Shown: positions 41,525 to 51,419, counted from the first letter of the stretch. The stretch is 64,000 bases of DNA from Pseudobacteriovorax antillogorgiicola (GCA_945898195.1 CAMDHM010000012.1:1-64000); one strand, 5' to 3'. The notes: a model not told the origin generated them from the letters alone. Numbers and translations are program-made.

Positions 41525-42441
41525 TCTGGACCTTGATGAGTGCCCTTCAGTGGTCTTCTGATTTTTTAAAAACCAAGGGATCTGAGACGCCGCGCGTTGA
41601 TGCTGAGTGGTTGCTTTGCTCGGTTCTCGGGTTTCGAAGGGTCGAACTTTATACAAACTTTGATCGTCCGTTGAATGAAAACGAGCGTGAGCGGTACCGC
41701 AATTTTATTCGCCGCCGCGCTTCAGGGGAGCCAGTCGCTTATATTCTTGGTGAGAAATCTTTTGCTGGATACGATTTTGAAGTTACCTCGGCTGTTTTGA
41801 TTCCGCGTCCAGAGACAGAGCTTCTTGTCGAGCATGTAACAGACGCAATACAAGCGAGGTTGCTCACAGATCCGGTCCGCCAGATTCGTGTCCTTGACGC
41901 TGGGACTGGAAGCGGTTGTATTGCAATTTCCATTGCGAAATGGTGGCAGCGCAAGATGAAGGATCGCGAAAGCGAGAGCCCAAATCATGGGCTTGTTATT
42001 GATGCGTGGGATATCAGCGAGGATGCTTTGAAGGTGGCCTCTGCTAATGCCGTACGGCATGGTACGGGCGAAATGGTGCGATTTTCCAAAGTCGACATGC
42101 TTGATCCGGCTTCATATTCGAGGGCGGATGGCTGGGATTTTGTCGTTTCCAATCCTCCATACATCGGTGACGAAGAGTTTTCCGCGCTTGCCGTTGGGGT
42201 AAAGGATTTTGAGCCTAGGTTAGCCCTCTGGGGTCATCCGGATGGACTGTACTTTTACCGTCAGTTGGCTGAATTTGCCCGCCTCGTGACCCGGGCGCAC
42301 GGCAAGATTTTCCTGGAGATTGGATACGAGCAGGGAGATTTAGTCAAAAGCCTGCTCGAGTCTCACGGTTGGGCTTCAGTTCGCGTAGAATTAGACTATG
42401 CACGGCATCCGCGAAACGTGATTGCAGTCAATCCGAGCTGA
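41521..42441 (+). CDS. prmC: Release factor glutamine methyltransferase PrmC
   Basis: PrmC methylates the Gln of the GGQ motif in release factors. The 306-aa product has the helical N-terminal domain, the SAM-binding [10 protein letters not shown] (126-133) and the NPPY motif (211-214) that binds Gln. ATGA overlap with prfA shows the two are translated together. Identification is firm. Confidence 0.96.
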   Translation: MIWTLMSALQWSSDFLKTKGSETPRVDAEWLLCSVLGFRRVELYTNFDRPLNENERERYRNFIRRRASGEPVAYILGEKSFAGYDFEVTSAVLIPRPETELLVEHVTDAIQARLLTDPVRQIRVLDAGTGSGCIAISIAKWWQRKMKDRESESPNHGLVIDAWDISEDALKVASANAVRHGTGEMVRFSKVDMLDPASYSRADGWDFVVSNPPYIGDEEFSALAVGVKDFEPRLALWGHPDGLYFYRQLAEFARLVTRAHGKIFLEIGYEQGDLVKSLLESHGWASVRVELDYARHPRNVIAVNPS

Positions 42442-42469
42442 TGTTCTCGAACTATCTGGTTTTTCCTTG

Positions 42470-43633
42470 ATGACAAAGAACAAAAAAATCGGCGCTGTTT
42501 TTTTATCTCTGCTTTTCGCCGGAGCGAGTGTCGCCTTTTTATTTCGACCGCTTCTTGTCTCGATCGCTGTTGCCGCAATGCTTGGGCTTTTGATTGCTCC
42601 AGCCGTGGATTACCTAGAAAGAAAGCGGGTCCCTCGTTCACTGGCAACGTTTCTTTGCTTGATGTTTGTTGGGCTCATCGCGATTGGCTTGATTGGCGGT
42701 TTCGTGCCTTCGGCAGTTGAACAAGTATCATACATGCTCAGCCGTGCTCCGGATGTTTTTTCATCGCTATATGCGTCCGTGACGACTCAATTCAATGCGT
42801 CCTTGCGAGCGTTGGGATTTTCTTCGCGCGAAGTTTCAACCATGGCTGGCAGCAAGGCTCAGATCTTGTCTAATGTGCTTGGGCGAATCGAATCGGGGTT
42901 GGCTGGGATTTGGGCGACCAGCGCCATTGTACTAAGCGGTATTTTGAATGCTGCGTTAGTGCCGTTTTTTGCGTTTTTTTTGGTGAGAGATCGCGATCTC
43001 TTGCATCGGCTGTTTCTTCGGCTTTTGCCAGAAGATGTTGTGGAAGTTTTTGACGGTGTGCTTTTATCAACTGCAGATGCCCTCCGTGCGGTTCTGCGCG
43101 GGCAATTAATTTTGATTGCTGTGGATAGCGTTCTTTACGTCATCTTGATGGCTTCTCTCGGAATTGATGGTGGAATTGTCCTGGGAGTGGCTGCCGGTCT
43201 GTGCCGCTTGGTCCCTTACCTTGATGCCATCACAGCCTTGTCGCTCGGGGCCATATCGATTCTGATGCATGACGGCGGCATTTCGGTATTGGCTGGTCTC
43301 GGTATTGGGGTTTTGGCTATCCAAACCCTGGACGGTGTGTTCCTGACCCCGCGGCTTGTGGGTGGTAGGGCCGGTCTGCATCCGGCGGTGGTTATTGCGA
43401 CTGTTCTGGCTTTTGGTAAGGTTTTTGGCATTTGGGGCGTCATATTTGCAATTCCAGTTGCCGCCACCTTCAAGGCGCTCGTGGGTGAACTCCTTCCTCA
43501 CTACCTCTCATCCGCCGTCTATTCGAAGGTAAATGACCATTCAGCGACGATACCCTTTTCTTGGAGGATGCGTCGTCGGTTTGCGCGGCGCATTGACTTG
43601 GTTGGTCACCGAGGGCCTGGTGGGAGCCAATGA
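42470..43633 (+). CDS. AI-2E family transporter
   Basis: A membrane protein of 387 aa with seven or eight hydrophobic segments (for example GAVFLSLLFAGASVAFLF, FLCLMFVGLIAIGLIGGF, VLGVAAGLCRLVPYLDAITA) in the AI-2E/PerM/TqsA family pattern, including a PYLDA-like proline in the later helices. Members export autoinducer-2 or act as Na+/H+ antiporters or in peptidoglycan-related export; the substrate here is unknown. ATG 42470 lacks a clear ribosome site; a TTG at 42422 overlaps prmC. The end overlaps the convergent RsmI-like gene by 93 bp. Confidence 0.88.
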   Translation: MTKNKKIGAVFLSLLFAGASVAFLFRPLLVSIAVAAMLGLLIAPAVDYLERKRVPRSLATFLCLMFVGLIAIGLIGGFVPSAVEQVSYMLSRAPDVFSSLYASVTTQFNASLRALGFSSREVSTMAGSKAQILSNVLGRIESGLAGIWATSAIVLSGILNAALVPFFAFFLVRDRDLLHRLFLRLLPEDVVEVFDGVLLSTADALRAVLRGQLILIAVDSVLYVILMASLGIDGGIVLGVAAGLCRLVPYLDAITALSLGAISILMHDGGISVLAGLGIGVLAIQTLDGVFLTPRLVGGRAGLHPAVVIATVLAFGKVFGIWGVIFAIPVAATFKALVGELLPHYLSSAVYSKVNDHSATIPFSWRMRRRFARRIDLVGHRGPGGSQ

Positions 43634-44323
43634 TCGCTGACCCCTGCCAGCATCAAGAATTAGAACAAAATTGAGTTTGCCGAGGTCTTTCGTCCCGTCC
43701 TGGATTGCGCGAAGAGAGTCGTTGAAGATTTTTTCAGATTCTCCGCTGAGATCGATTGCTAGGGTTGCCTTGTGGTCATCTCCAAATACTTTGCGACATG
43801 ATTCAAGAAGGGATGCCAAACGGTAGGGCGTGTCCATTAGGGCCAGCGGGACTCCGAGGGCGCTCCATTGGCCCAATTTTCTCTCCCGCGCCTCAATTTC
43901 CCGGGGAGCAAATCCACCGAAATGAAATTCCGCCAGATCAAATGGGCAGGCAGCAATGGTGGCTGTTAGGGAGCATGGTCCAGGTACAATCCGGATTTCC
44001 GCTTTTTCCGTGATAGCAACCCGGACTAATTCCCGTCCTGGGTCAGCGAGCCCGGGGCAGCCTTGATCACTCATATAAACAGCTGTTTTTCCAGCTCGCA
44101 AAGCTTCGGACAGGATCGACAGACTTTCTTTCTGGTCGTGCTCGTTGTAGCGCAAGTAATCTCGGTGAATTCCTGCCGCTTTTAGCGCGGCGCGTCCCCC
44201 GCGATCCTCCTCAAAAATGAGCAAATCGGCCGTCCGTAGGACTTCCAGGCTTCGCACGGGAATATCCTGGGGCTCTCCAATCGAGTGGCTTGCCATAATG
44301 AGGCGTCCTTGACCCTTTTTCAT
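43541..44323 (-). CDS. RsmI-like SAM-dependent methyltransferase
   Basis: The 260-aa protein has the tetrapyrrole-methylase fold of RsmI (16S rRNA 2'-O-methyltransferase): IGEPQDIPVRSLEVLRTADL, AVYMSDQGCPGLADPGRELV and IVPGPCSLTATIAACPF. In place of the usual TPIGNL and SDAGTP motifs it has HSIGEP and SDQGCP, so it belongs to a diverged branch and the substrate may differ. A basic, Pro-rich tail follows. Convergent to the AI-2E gene, with a 93-bp overlap. Confidence 0.8.
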   Translation of the reverse strand: MKKGQGRLIMASHSIGEPQDIPVRSLEVLRTADLLIFEEDRGGRAALKAAGIHRDYLRYNEHDQKESLSILSEALRAGKTAVYMSDQGCPGLADPGRELVRVAITEKAEIRIVPGPCSLTATIAACPFDLAEFHFGGFAPREIEARERKLGQWSALGVPLALMDTPYRLASLLESCRKVFGDDHKATLAIDLSGESEKIFNDSLRAIQDGTKDLGKLNFVLILDAGRGQRSLAPTRPSVTNQVNAPRKPTTHPPRKGYRR

Positions 44324-44471
44324 TCGCCGGATCTCCCGTGTTAGTCTTGCGAATTCTGGTAGTTACATGGTTTTTTAGCAATCGCAAAGGGGATAGACGC
44401 CTTGTGCCACCATGTGCTACTCACAAAGCTTCAAGTTGGAACTGAAAAATGTCCACAATTGGCTGCGCTGA

Positions 44472-45305
44472 TTGAAAATTTTGAACAAGGCCTTGCATTT
44501 GAAGTCTTTGCTGAATGGACCAGACCAATCGAGTCACGTCATACCGCGCCATGTTGGCATCATCATGGATGGCAACGGCCGTTGGGCGCGTAGTCGTTTT
44601 ATGCCTCGGATCTGGGGCCACAAGCGCGGCGCGGATAGCGTTCGCGAGACCGTTAAGGCGGCGGCGACATCTGGTGTTAAAGTGCTCAGTTTATTCGCCT
44701 TTAGCGATGAAAACTGGGGTCGTCCGGTGGACGAAGTTAGCGCCTTAATGGGCCTTTTCGATCATTATCTTAGCCACGAAATTAATGCCCTCGAACAGCA
44801 GAATATCCGTCTGCGCGTCATGGGAAATCTTGAACGATTGCCAGCGCGAACCAAGGCTCTTTTGCTTCAGGCATCCGAACGCCTTTCGGTGCGCTCCGGA
44901 ATGGTGCTGAATCTGGCGGTCAGCTACGGCGCGCGTGCGGAAATTACCGATGCCGTTAGGGAAATTGCCCAAAGAATTCGGGAAGGTATTATCGACCCGG
45001 CGCACGTTGACGAAAGTCTGCTAGCCTCCCACCTTGCAACGGCAGGGCTACCGGATCTTGATTTGGTCATTAGAACGAGCGGCGAGCAAAGGCTTTCAAA
45101 TTTTATGCTGTGGCAGTCGTCCTATGCCGAGCTGTATTTCACCAAGGTGCAGTGGCCAGATTTTGGTGCTGAAGATTTTAATGCAGCACTTCAGGAATTT
45201 AGTTCAAGGCAAAGGCGCTTTGGTCTTGTCGAGCAGGATCTCAGGGCGGAGCATTCACATACCTCAACTGTCGCAGATGCAACGGCAGGGGAAACTTTAT
45301 GCTGA
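44472..45305 (+). CDS. uppS: Isoprenyl transferase (undecaprenyl diphosphate synthase)
   Basis: UppS makes the C55 carrier lipid of peptidoglycan and O-antigen synthesis from FPP and IPP. The 277-aa protein has the cis-prenyltransferase motifs: HVGIIMDGNGRWA with the catalytic Asp (about 33), GHKRGADSVRETV, FSDENWGRP, and DLVIRTSGEQRLSNFMLWQS. A TTG start at 44472 is used but the exact start is uncertain; there are other in-frame TTG codons and no clear ribosome site. The next gene, cdsA, overlaps its end by 7 bases. Confidence 0.96.
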   Translation: MKILNKALHLKSLLNGPDQSSHVIPRHVGIIMDGNGRWARSRFMPRIWGHKRGADSVRETVKAAATSGVKVLSLFAFSDENWGRPVDEVSALMGLFDHYLSHEINALEQQNIRLRVMGNLERLPARTKALLLQASERLSVRSGMVLNLAVSYGARAEITDAVREIAQRIREGIIDPAHVDESLLASHLATAGLPDLDLVIRTSGEQRLSNFMLWQSSYAELYFTKVQWPDFGAEDFNAALQEFSSRQRRFGLVEQDLRAEHSHTSTVADATAGETLC

Positions 45306-46222
45306 TCCTTCGAGTTTTGACCGCGGTTATCGGATTGCCGCTGGTGATTCTTCTTCTTTCGCAGGGTTCTCAGACTTCAGTCCTATGGTTTTTTGGTGTG
45401 TGCAGCGCGATTGCTGTCCATGAAGCCGCACTAATGGTTTTGCCAGAGTTTGATAGCTTATTTGCACTTCACCCGGCGATGGTTGAAGCGCGAAAAGCGT
45501 CAAAAAAACAATTTCAAAAACCTCAAAGCGAGTTTTCGAAATCTACTTATCGCCGGGCTGCGTTGCTTTGTGCGTTAGGCATGTTGCTACTTTATTTTGC
45601 TGTTGCAAGTGTGCAAGTTCAATCCGGGCTCGGAATTGTCATTTCAGCCCTTGGCGTCGCTATCCTGTCGAGTATTTTTCTTACCCGGGGAATCGATGCA
45701 GAGGTCTCTCGAATGTCTGGGATTCTCGTGACCATCGTTTACGCTGGATTACCTTGGATTTTGATTTGGAATCTCTACGTCATGAGGCCAGGAGCGAGCC
45801 TTGTTTTCATGCTCCTGGCAATTGTGTGGGGCGGCGACACGGGGGCATATTTCGGCGGGCGATTTTTCGGTCGTCATAAACTGTCGCCTTTGAAGTCTCC
45901 TAAAAAGACTTGGGAAGGCGCAATCGCTGGAATGAGCGTCAGCATCGGCGCCAGTATTCTCATTGAAGTTTACGGCGGGTCGCCGATGGGTGGTCTTTTG
46001 CTGGCCGTAGCAGCAGGAATCGTCGGCGGTAGCCTGGGGCAACTTGGTGATCTCGTGGAGTCTGTGATCAAGCGTTTTGCCAGGGTCAAGGATTCTGGGG
46101 CGCTTTTTCCAGGTCATGGCGGGTTTCTGGACCGCGTCGACGGACTGCTTGTGGCGGCACCAGGCCTTTGGGTGTTGTTCTCTTTGCTGCAAAATATGCA
46201 GTTGCTAGCGAGAACTCAGTAA
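45299..46222 (+). CDS. cdsA: Phosphatidate cytidylyltransferase
   Basis: CdsA makes CDP-diacylglycerol from phosphatidate and CTP. The 307-aa membrane protein has about eight hydrophobic segments and the C-terminal signature KSPKKTWEGAIAG, then IKRFARVKDSGALFPGHGGF with LDRVDGL, the catalytic acidic and basic residues of the family. It overlaps uppS and is followed by rseP. Substrate for PssA two genes later. Identity firm. Confidence 0.97.
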   Translation: MLILRVLTAVIGLPLVILLLSQGSQTSVLWFFGVCSAIAVHEAALMVLPEFDSLFALHPAMVEARKASKKQFQKPQSEFSKSTYRRAALLCALGMLLLYFAVASVQVQSGLGIVISALGVAILSSIFLTRGIDAEVSRMSGILVTIVYAGLPWILIWNLYVMRPGASLVFMLLAIVWGGDTGAYFGGRFFGRHKLSPLKSPKKTWEGAIAGMSVSIGASILIEVYGGSPMGGLLLAVAAGIVGGSLGQLGDLVESVIKRFARVKDSGALFPGHGGFLDRVDGLLVAAPGLWVLFSLLQNMQLLARTQ

Positions 46223-46252
46223 ATCAACTTGCGGAACTGGAGTGATATACCC

Positions 46253-47956
46253 GTGGAATCTTTCCTGTCCAACCCGTTGATTGCTGTCGTCGTGCTTCTT
46301 GGCGCGCTTGTTTTCGTTCATGAGTTTGGACACTTTATTGTTGGCCGGGCATGCGGAATTGCCGTTGAGACCTTCTCGATTGGCTTCGGCGCAAAACTAT
46401 TCAGCTTCAAGCGCGGCAATACGGAATACCGTTTGAGCGCTGTTCCTCTTGGTGGTTATGTAAAATTTTATGGGGCAAATCCTGCTGAAGAGGTTCCTGA
46501 GGGCGTCGCAGGGCGGGAATTTTTTCGCGCTAATTATTGGCGCCGCATGGCAACCGTTGCGGCCGGGCCTGGGGCAAATTTCTTGCTCGCAGCCGTTGCC
46601 TTTTCCGTTCTTGGGCGGGCCGGGATTTCCCATCCTCCAGCTTTGATTGGTGACGTTTTACCAGGCTCACCGGCTGAAGTTGCGGGAGTCTTTCCGGGAG
46701 ATCGGTTGATTGCGATTGACGATGCTCCGGTAACTCGTTGGCGGGAGCTTGAGACGGCGGTTAGCAAGTCGGCGGATCGGGTCATGAAATGGACGATGAG
46801 CCGGAACAGCGCCTTGATTCAAATTGATTTGAAGCCAGCAGCAGTCGATATTGAAAATGCTCTTGGTCGGAAGGTCCGAATCGGGCGTGTCGGGGTTTCT
46901 CTTGGTATTGTCCCGGCATATATCTCGATCTCAGAAAAAGACGGCTGGGCTTATCGTTCTGGATTACGGACCGGTGACTTAGTTAAATCTCTAAAATGTT
47001 CGGATCTTGGGATCCCGCGAGATATTGCTGGTTTCGGAGGCTTGGTAGTCGGACTGCGTGAATTGATGGCAAGTTGCGATGGACCGCTGAGCGTGGAGGT
47101 TTTGCGTGAGGGAATGGTCAGCCGGTTTAGTTCCGTTGCACCCGACTCAAAACTCCGTCAACTGGCTGGCGGAGGTCCCGTAGTCTTCTCTAAAGTTCGC
47201 GAATTTTCTCTTCTCGCAGGAATCAACGATGCCCAGCTTGTGGCATGGCCTGAAAAACAGGAATCCGCGGTATTTCAGCGGGGGGACCGTTTGATTCGGT
47301 TTTCCGGTAAATCATTTGAGGGTGTTTTTGGTCTGCGGGACCTTGTTATAGAAAACCAGAATCCTCAGGTCAAAATTGGACTGGTACGGGATTTTCGCGA
47401 AATTGAATTAGACGTTCCGTTGAAGGCGATCGATTCACAGCAGGCTAAAGGGCGTGTGACCGTTTATACGTTGCCGGTTTCATTTCTTGGACAGCCAGAA
47501 GAACCTGCGCCCGTGATCGAAAAATATAATGGTTTTTTGGCTCCTCTAGCCTACGGATTTGAGGAGTGTGGGCGCCAAATGATGGTGATTACCGGTGCTC
47601 TTGCACATCTCGTCTCCGGCGAAATTCCGATCAAGGCCCTCGGGGGGCCGATTATGATTGCCAAGGTTGCGGGAGATTCTGCCAAAATGGGTTGGCAGGC
47701 TTTTTTAACCTCACTCGCCTTGATCAGTGTCAATCTTGGTTTGGTGAACTTATTTCCAATTCCTGTTCTCGATGGCGGACAGATGGTGCTTTTTTCAGTG
47801 GAAGGGCTTCTGCGTCGTCCGCTTAACGATCGTGCAATGGAAGCTTTTCATAAACTCGGGTTCATTTTCGTCGCTGCCCTCGTATTGCTCGCAACTTACA
47901 ACGATTTGAGTCGCTTCTGGAAATCGATGCTGACGTCTCTTGTTGGTGGGCCATGA
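46253..47956 (+). CDS. rseP: Site-2 intramembrane metalloprotease RseP, long form
   Basis: RseP cleaves anti-sigma factors and leftover signal peptides within the membrane. Motifs: HEFGH (23-27) with zinc-binding His and the NLFPIPVLDGGQM motif with Asp at about 507. Between them lie two or more PDZ domains (GDVLPGSPAEVAGVFPGDRL is clear). At 567 aa it is over 100 residues longer than E. coli RseP (450), the extra part within the periplasmic region. A GTG at 46253 with GGAGTGA upstream is preferred over an upstream TTG. It sits where dxr-rseP is usual, without dxr. Confidence 0.95.
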   Translation: MESFLSNPLIAVVVLLGALVFVHEFGHFIVGRACGIAVETFSIGFGAKLFSFKRGNTEYRLSAVPLGGYVKFYGANPAEEVPEGVAGREFFRANYWRRMATVAAGPGANFLLAAVAFSVLGRAGISHPPALIGDVLPGSPAEVAGVFPGDRLIAIDDAPVTRWRELETAVSKSADRVMKWTMSRNSALIQIDLKPAAVDIENALGRKVRIGRVGVSLGIVPAYISISEKDGWAYRSGLRTGDLVKSLKCSDLGIPRDIAGFGGLVVGLRELMASCDGPLSVEVLREGMVSRFSSVAPDSKLRQLAGGGPVVFSKVREFSLLAGINDAQLVAWPEKQESAVFQRGDRLIRFSGKSFEGVFGLRDLVIENQNPQVKIGLVRDFREIELDVPLKAIDSQQAKGRVTVYTLPVSFLGQPEEPAPVIEKYNGFLAPLAYGFEECGRQMMVITGALAHLVSGEIPIKALGGPIMIAKVAGDSAKMGWQAFLTSLALISVNLGLVNLFPIPVLDGGQMVLFSVEGLLRRPLNDRAMEAFHKLGFIFVAALVLLATYNDLSRFWKSMLTSLVGGP

Positions 47957-48678
47957 ATGAATTGGGCCCTGAGGCTGTGCAGCTAAGCGCATTTTCTTTG
48001 GTGATTGACACTTCCATCTGCGGATTGCGGTTTGGTCTTGTTGCTGATGGCGCGGATGAGGCCACCTGGTTAGGTGGAATTGATGAGGCTCAGGGGTCAG
48101 CAGCTCGGCTGACTGGCATTTTGAATGATGGATTGAAGGTGTGCGGTTTGACGGCACATGCAATCAAGCGCACGTTGGTTTCTTGCGGTCCTGGCTCTTT
48201 TACTGGAATTCGCGTGGGGATTGCATTCGCGCGAGGATTGTCTGCCGGCAGGGAGATGGCTGCTGTGGGTTGCTCTTCCCTCAGTTTGTATGCTGCTGCC
48301 CTTTGTAATCGCCGAGGCGGACCCGTTGCAGTTTACCTGCCTGCCACACGCAGCGCTGGCTATGTTGTACTCGCGCATTCTCCGGATGATTTGAGGATGC
48401 AGCCGATTTCTGTAGAGGATTGTTCTGAGCTTTTAGCAGATTTTCCCGAAGATTCTTTTATTGTGATTGCTGGCGGATGGCCTGCTCTAGCGGAAACCTT
48501 CGACCAAATTGGGAAAGCCTATACCATTGAAACCGCATCCAGCATTGCTGATGCGGCTTGTTTTGAAATGTGTCGGTTGGTGGCCTGTGGTCAGGCCTTT
48601 GAAGGTGAGATTGGATTGGAGCCTATTTATCTACGTCGTAGCTCCGTAGAAGAAAAAGGAAATTTCGTTGCAAAGTAA
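47953..48678 (+). CDS. tsaB: tRNA threonylcarbamoyladenosine biosynthesis protein TsaB
   Basis: TsaB is the scaffold of the TsaB-TsaD-TsaE complex that makes t6A37 in tRNA. The 241-aa protein has the ASKHA fold starts (FSLVIDTSICGLRFGLV), the family motif SCGPGSFTGIRVGIAFARGL and GCSSLSLYAAA. Stop of rseP overlaps its ATG (ATGA) and its end overlaps pssA by 11 bases. Identity firm. Confidence 0.95.
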   Translation: MNELGPEAVQLSAFSLVIDTSICGLRFGLVADGADEATWLGGIDEAQGSAARLTGILNDGLKVCGLTAHAIKRTLVSCGPGSFTGIRVGIAFARGLSAGREMAAVGCSSLSLYAAALCNRRGGPVAVYLPATRSAGYVVLAHSPDDLRMQPISVEDCSELLADFPEDSFIVIAGGWPALAETFDQIGKAYTIETASSIADAACFEMCRLVACGQAFEGEIGLEPIYLRRSSVEEKGNFVAK

Positions 48679-49540
48679 AACCGGGAAAACGATGTTGGGA
48701 GGAGCCGTTTATGTGCTTCCTAATCTACTAACTTCTGGAAACTTGTTTTTTGGATTTCTGTGTATGATCCGCTCGCTTGAGGGGCAGTTCGCTTGGGCGG
48801 CCTCAGCGATATTCATCGCGGCACTCTTTGATATGCTGGATGGGCGCGTCGCCAGAATGACTAAGGGGACAAGTGAATTCGGAGTTCAGTATGATTCTCT
48901 TTGCGATGCGGTTTCGTTTGGTGTCGCTCCTGCATTCATGATGTACCAGTTTGGTTTATTTGATGTCGGTCGGCTTGGTTGGGTGGCTTGTTTTATCTAC
49001 ATGGCCTCCGGCACCCTTCGTTTGGCTCGTTTCAATGTCCAATCTTCGATTGGTAAGGCAGGCGGGGATTTCACCGGTCTGCCAATTCCAATGGCAGCGG
49101 CTGCGGTGGCGTCTTGGGTTCTCTTGATGGATGCCATTGATTCTCCGTCTGGGGGGTATGAATGGCTTCCGGTGGGCGTTCTGGATGTTGTTATGGATCA
49201 AGGGTTTCGCAACATTTTTATGCTGTTCCTCGCCCCCGCATTGGGACTCGCCATGGTTAGTAATTTTGCCTATCGGTCGCACAAGTCCTTTAAAATTAAA
49301 GGAATCAGGCCATTTCGCTTACTAGTACTAATCACGGGTTTGATTGGATTTCTGGCTTATCAGACTGAACTCGTCGTATTTATTTTGGCTTTCGGCTACG
49401 CCTTGAGTGGCTTGATTGAGGGGATTGCCGGTTGGCGTAAACCGATCGAAGATGATGAGATTTTTCAATCGTCCCATGATGATCATGCTTTTGACGGCCA
49501 CGATGAGCACCCTCGAGCCCCTCGGGGGGATCACTTATGA
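48668..49540 (+). CDS. pssA: CDP-diacylglycerol-serine O-phosphatidyltransferase
   Basis: PssA makes phosphatidylserine, precursor of phosphatidylethanolamine, from CDP-diacylglycerol and serine. The 290-aa protein has the CDP-alcohol motif DMLDGRVARMTKGTSEFGVQ followed by YDSLCD, and several membrane helices. The C-terminus is acidic and His-rich (DDHAFDGHDEHP), an unusual tail. A TTG start at 48668 has AAGGAAA upstream. It overlaps tsaB and asd. Confidence 0.95.
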   Translation: MQSKTGKTMLGGAVYVLPNLLTSGNLFFGFLCMIRSLEGQFAWAASAIFIAALFDMLDGRVARMTKGTSEFGVQYDSLCDAVSFGVAPAFMMYQFGLFDVGRLGWVACFIYMASGTLRLARFNVQSSIGKAGGDFTGLPIPMAAAAVASWVLLMDAIDSPSGGYEWLPVGVLDVVMDQGFRNIFMLFLAPALGLAMVSNFAYRSHKSFKIKGIRPFRLLVLITGLIGFLAYQTELVVFILAFGYALSGLIEGIAGWRKPIEDDEIFQSSHDDHAFDGHDEHPRAPRGDHL

Positions 49541-50550
49541 AAATTGCTATCATTGGAGCAACGGGTGCGGTTGGGCGTGAGATGATGCGCGACCTGAGCG
49601 AATCAAACCTCGAGATGGATATTGTTCCTCTGGCGAGTCCGCGTTCAGAGGGCGCGGTTGTTGATTTTCGCGGTAAGTCATTTAAGGTCCGCGCCTTTTC
49701 GTCGGAGCTAATCAAAGGTTGCAAGTTTGCATTGATGAGTGCAGGGGGCGATTTCTCTCGCTCTCACGCCGTGGGGATTGCTCAGGCTGGGGCAATTGTC
49801 ATTGATAATAGTAGCGCCTGGCGCATGGACTTGTCTGTGCCCCTGATCGTTCCTGAGGTTAATCCATCCGATCTTGCGCCGGACCTGATGCTTAAGGGGA
49901 TCATTGCTAACCCTAATTGTTCAACCATTCAACTTGTTGTGCCGCTTTCCGCGCTTCGGGATGCGTTTGGCCTGCAGCAAGTCCAGGTGGCTACGTACCA
50001 GTCCGTGTCGGGCACAGGTCAAAAAGGAATCACCGAACTTGCTGAGCAAGTGCAGGGGCATTTTTCTTTCCGGGAGCCAGCTCCGCAAGTGTATCGGCAA
50101 GCGATTGCCTTTAACCTTCTGCCGGCGATCGACAGACTCGATGAGTTTGGGCATTGCTTTGAGGAGGAAAAAATTATTCGTGAAACTCGCAGGATTATGG
50201 GCATGCCCGACTTGCAGGTGCTCGCGACAACGGTTCGAACTCCGACCTTTCACTGTCACGGCGAGGCCGTTTCTGTGCGCCTCAATCGCAATGTGAGTCT
50301 TGACGAGGTTAAAGCCGTCTTTCATGCCGCCAAAGGCATTACATTTATCGACTCAATGGATATTTCAGATCTACCGACTCCGCGTACTGTGGCCGGTGAT
50401 GGAGGGATTTGGGTCTCGCGGGTCCGCCTTCCGTTAGATGCAAAAGACTCCCCGTGGCTGCAATTCTGGGTGATTGCTGATAATCTGAAAAAAGGCGCAG
50501 CCACGAACGCTGTTCAGATTCTGGAACTTTTGGCTGCCGGAGGTAGATGA
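49537..50550 (+). CDS. asd: Aspartate-semialdehyde dehydrogenase
   Basis: Asd reduces aspartyl phosphate to aspartate semialdehyde for lysine, threonine, methionine and diaminopimelate. The 337-aa product has the NADP-binding KIAIIGATGAVGREMM, the catalytic Cys in NPNCSTIQ and the VATYQSVSGTGQKGITEL region. ATGA overlap with pssA and 4-base overlap with the following gene show tight coupling. Identity firm. Confidence 0.97.
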   Translation: MKIAIIGATGAVGREMMRDLSESNLEMDIVPLASPRSEGAVVDFRGKSFKVRAFSSELIKGCKFALMSAGGDFSRSHAVGIAQAGAIVIDNSSAWRMDLSVPLIVPEVNPSDLAPDLMLKGIIANPNCSTIQLVVPLSALRDAFGLQQVQVATYQSVSGTGQKGITELAEQVQGHFSFREPAPQVYRQAIAFNLLPAIDRLDEFGHCFEEEKIIRETRRIMGMPDLQVLATTVRTPTFHCHGEAVSVRLNRNVSLDEVKAVFHAAKGITFIDSMDISDLPTPRTVAGDGGIWVSRVRLPLDAKDSPWLQFWVIADNLKKGAATNAVQILELLAAGGR

Positions 50551-51419
50551 AGATTATGATGACTTGGATCCTCGCCACGACAATTTTTTTCATGAGCTGT
50601 GTTTCATCGAATGCCATGGCTGATGAAGTGCAAACAACGCCCAAGTCAGATGAAGTTGCCTTGGACGAAACAGCCAAAGTATCTTCGGAAACGCCTGCAG
50701 TAGTTGCTTTGAAAATTGAGTCAAAGGCTGAAGGTTCAACTTGGTCCGAGCCCGTTTTTGGTCGCTATCACATTCAACTTAATTTCCATAACAATCCAGT
50801 TTTTGACGATGGCCTGAAGTACTATAATAAACTTTACGGAAAGGCTTCCCGGTACGGAACAATAGGTGCGGACTATACCCCATGGGGATGGTTTGTGAAT
50901 TTTGGTTTTGGACTTCGCAGTAGTATGTTTACGGACAGTGGGAAAGCGGCTTCCGGACTGTCTGCCAGCACCGGCGAGGTGACGTTGGATGATAATGGTA
51001 AGACGTCGCTGACCCTGATTCCATTCCAATTTTTAGGCGTCGCAAGGTTTACTCCTTTTACAAAAAAATGGATTGTCCTTGAGGGATATGTTGGTCGAGA
51101 GCGAATGTATTTTCAGGAAGTCCGGACGGTCAAAGCGACGAGTATTCCGGTAAGCGGGAGTGCTTCAAGCTCGGGTATCACGGGCGACAAGGCGCTGACC
51201 AACAAAGGTTGGCTGTCTGGGAATGTTACCGGTGCTGCGGTCAGTATCCTTTTAAATCCGCTGGATGAACATTCGGTTCGTTCGATGGTTAACTCCATGG
51301 GACTTGGCTTCACCTACTTGACGTTATTCAAGGAACAAGTGACCTACCTTGATAAGGACAGGGTCTCTTTTGGCCGAAGTAGCAGCGGAATCGGTTTCAC
51401 GTTTGAGACCGTTAAGTAA
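50547..51419 (+). CDS. Outer-membrane beta-barrel-like protein, unknown
   Basis: A 290-aa protein with a signal peptide ending near SNAMADE and a mature part of alternating aromatic and Gly-rich strands (WGWFVNFGFGLRSSMF, WIVLEGYVGRERMYF, LGFTYLTLFKEQVTYL) that end in GIGFTFETVK, a pattern of outer-membrane barrels. No family is recognised. It starts inside the asd stop, so coupled to asd. Confidence 0.75.
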   Translation: MKIMMTWILATTIFFMSCVSSNAMADEVQTTPKSDEVALDETAKVSSETPAVVALKIESKAEGSTWSEPVFGRYHIQLNFHNNPVFDDGLKYYNKLYGKASRYGTIGADYTPWGWFVNFGFGLRSSMFTDSGKAASGLSASTGEVTLDDNGKTSLTLIPFQFLGVARFTPFTKKWIVLEGYVGRERMYFQEVRTVKATSIPVSGSASSSGITGDKALTNKGWLSGNVTGAAVSILLNPLDEHSVRSMVNSMGLGFTYLTLFKEQVTYLDKDRVSFGRSSSGIGFTFETVK

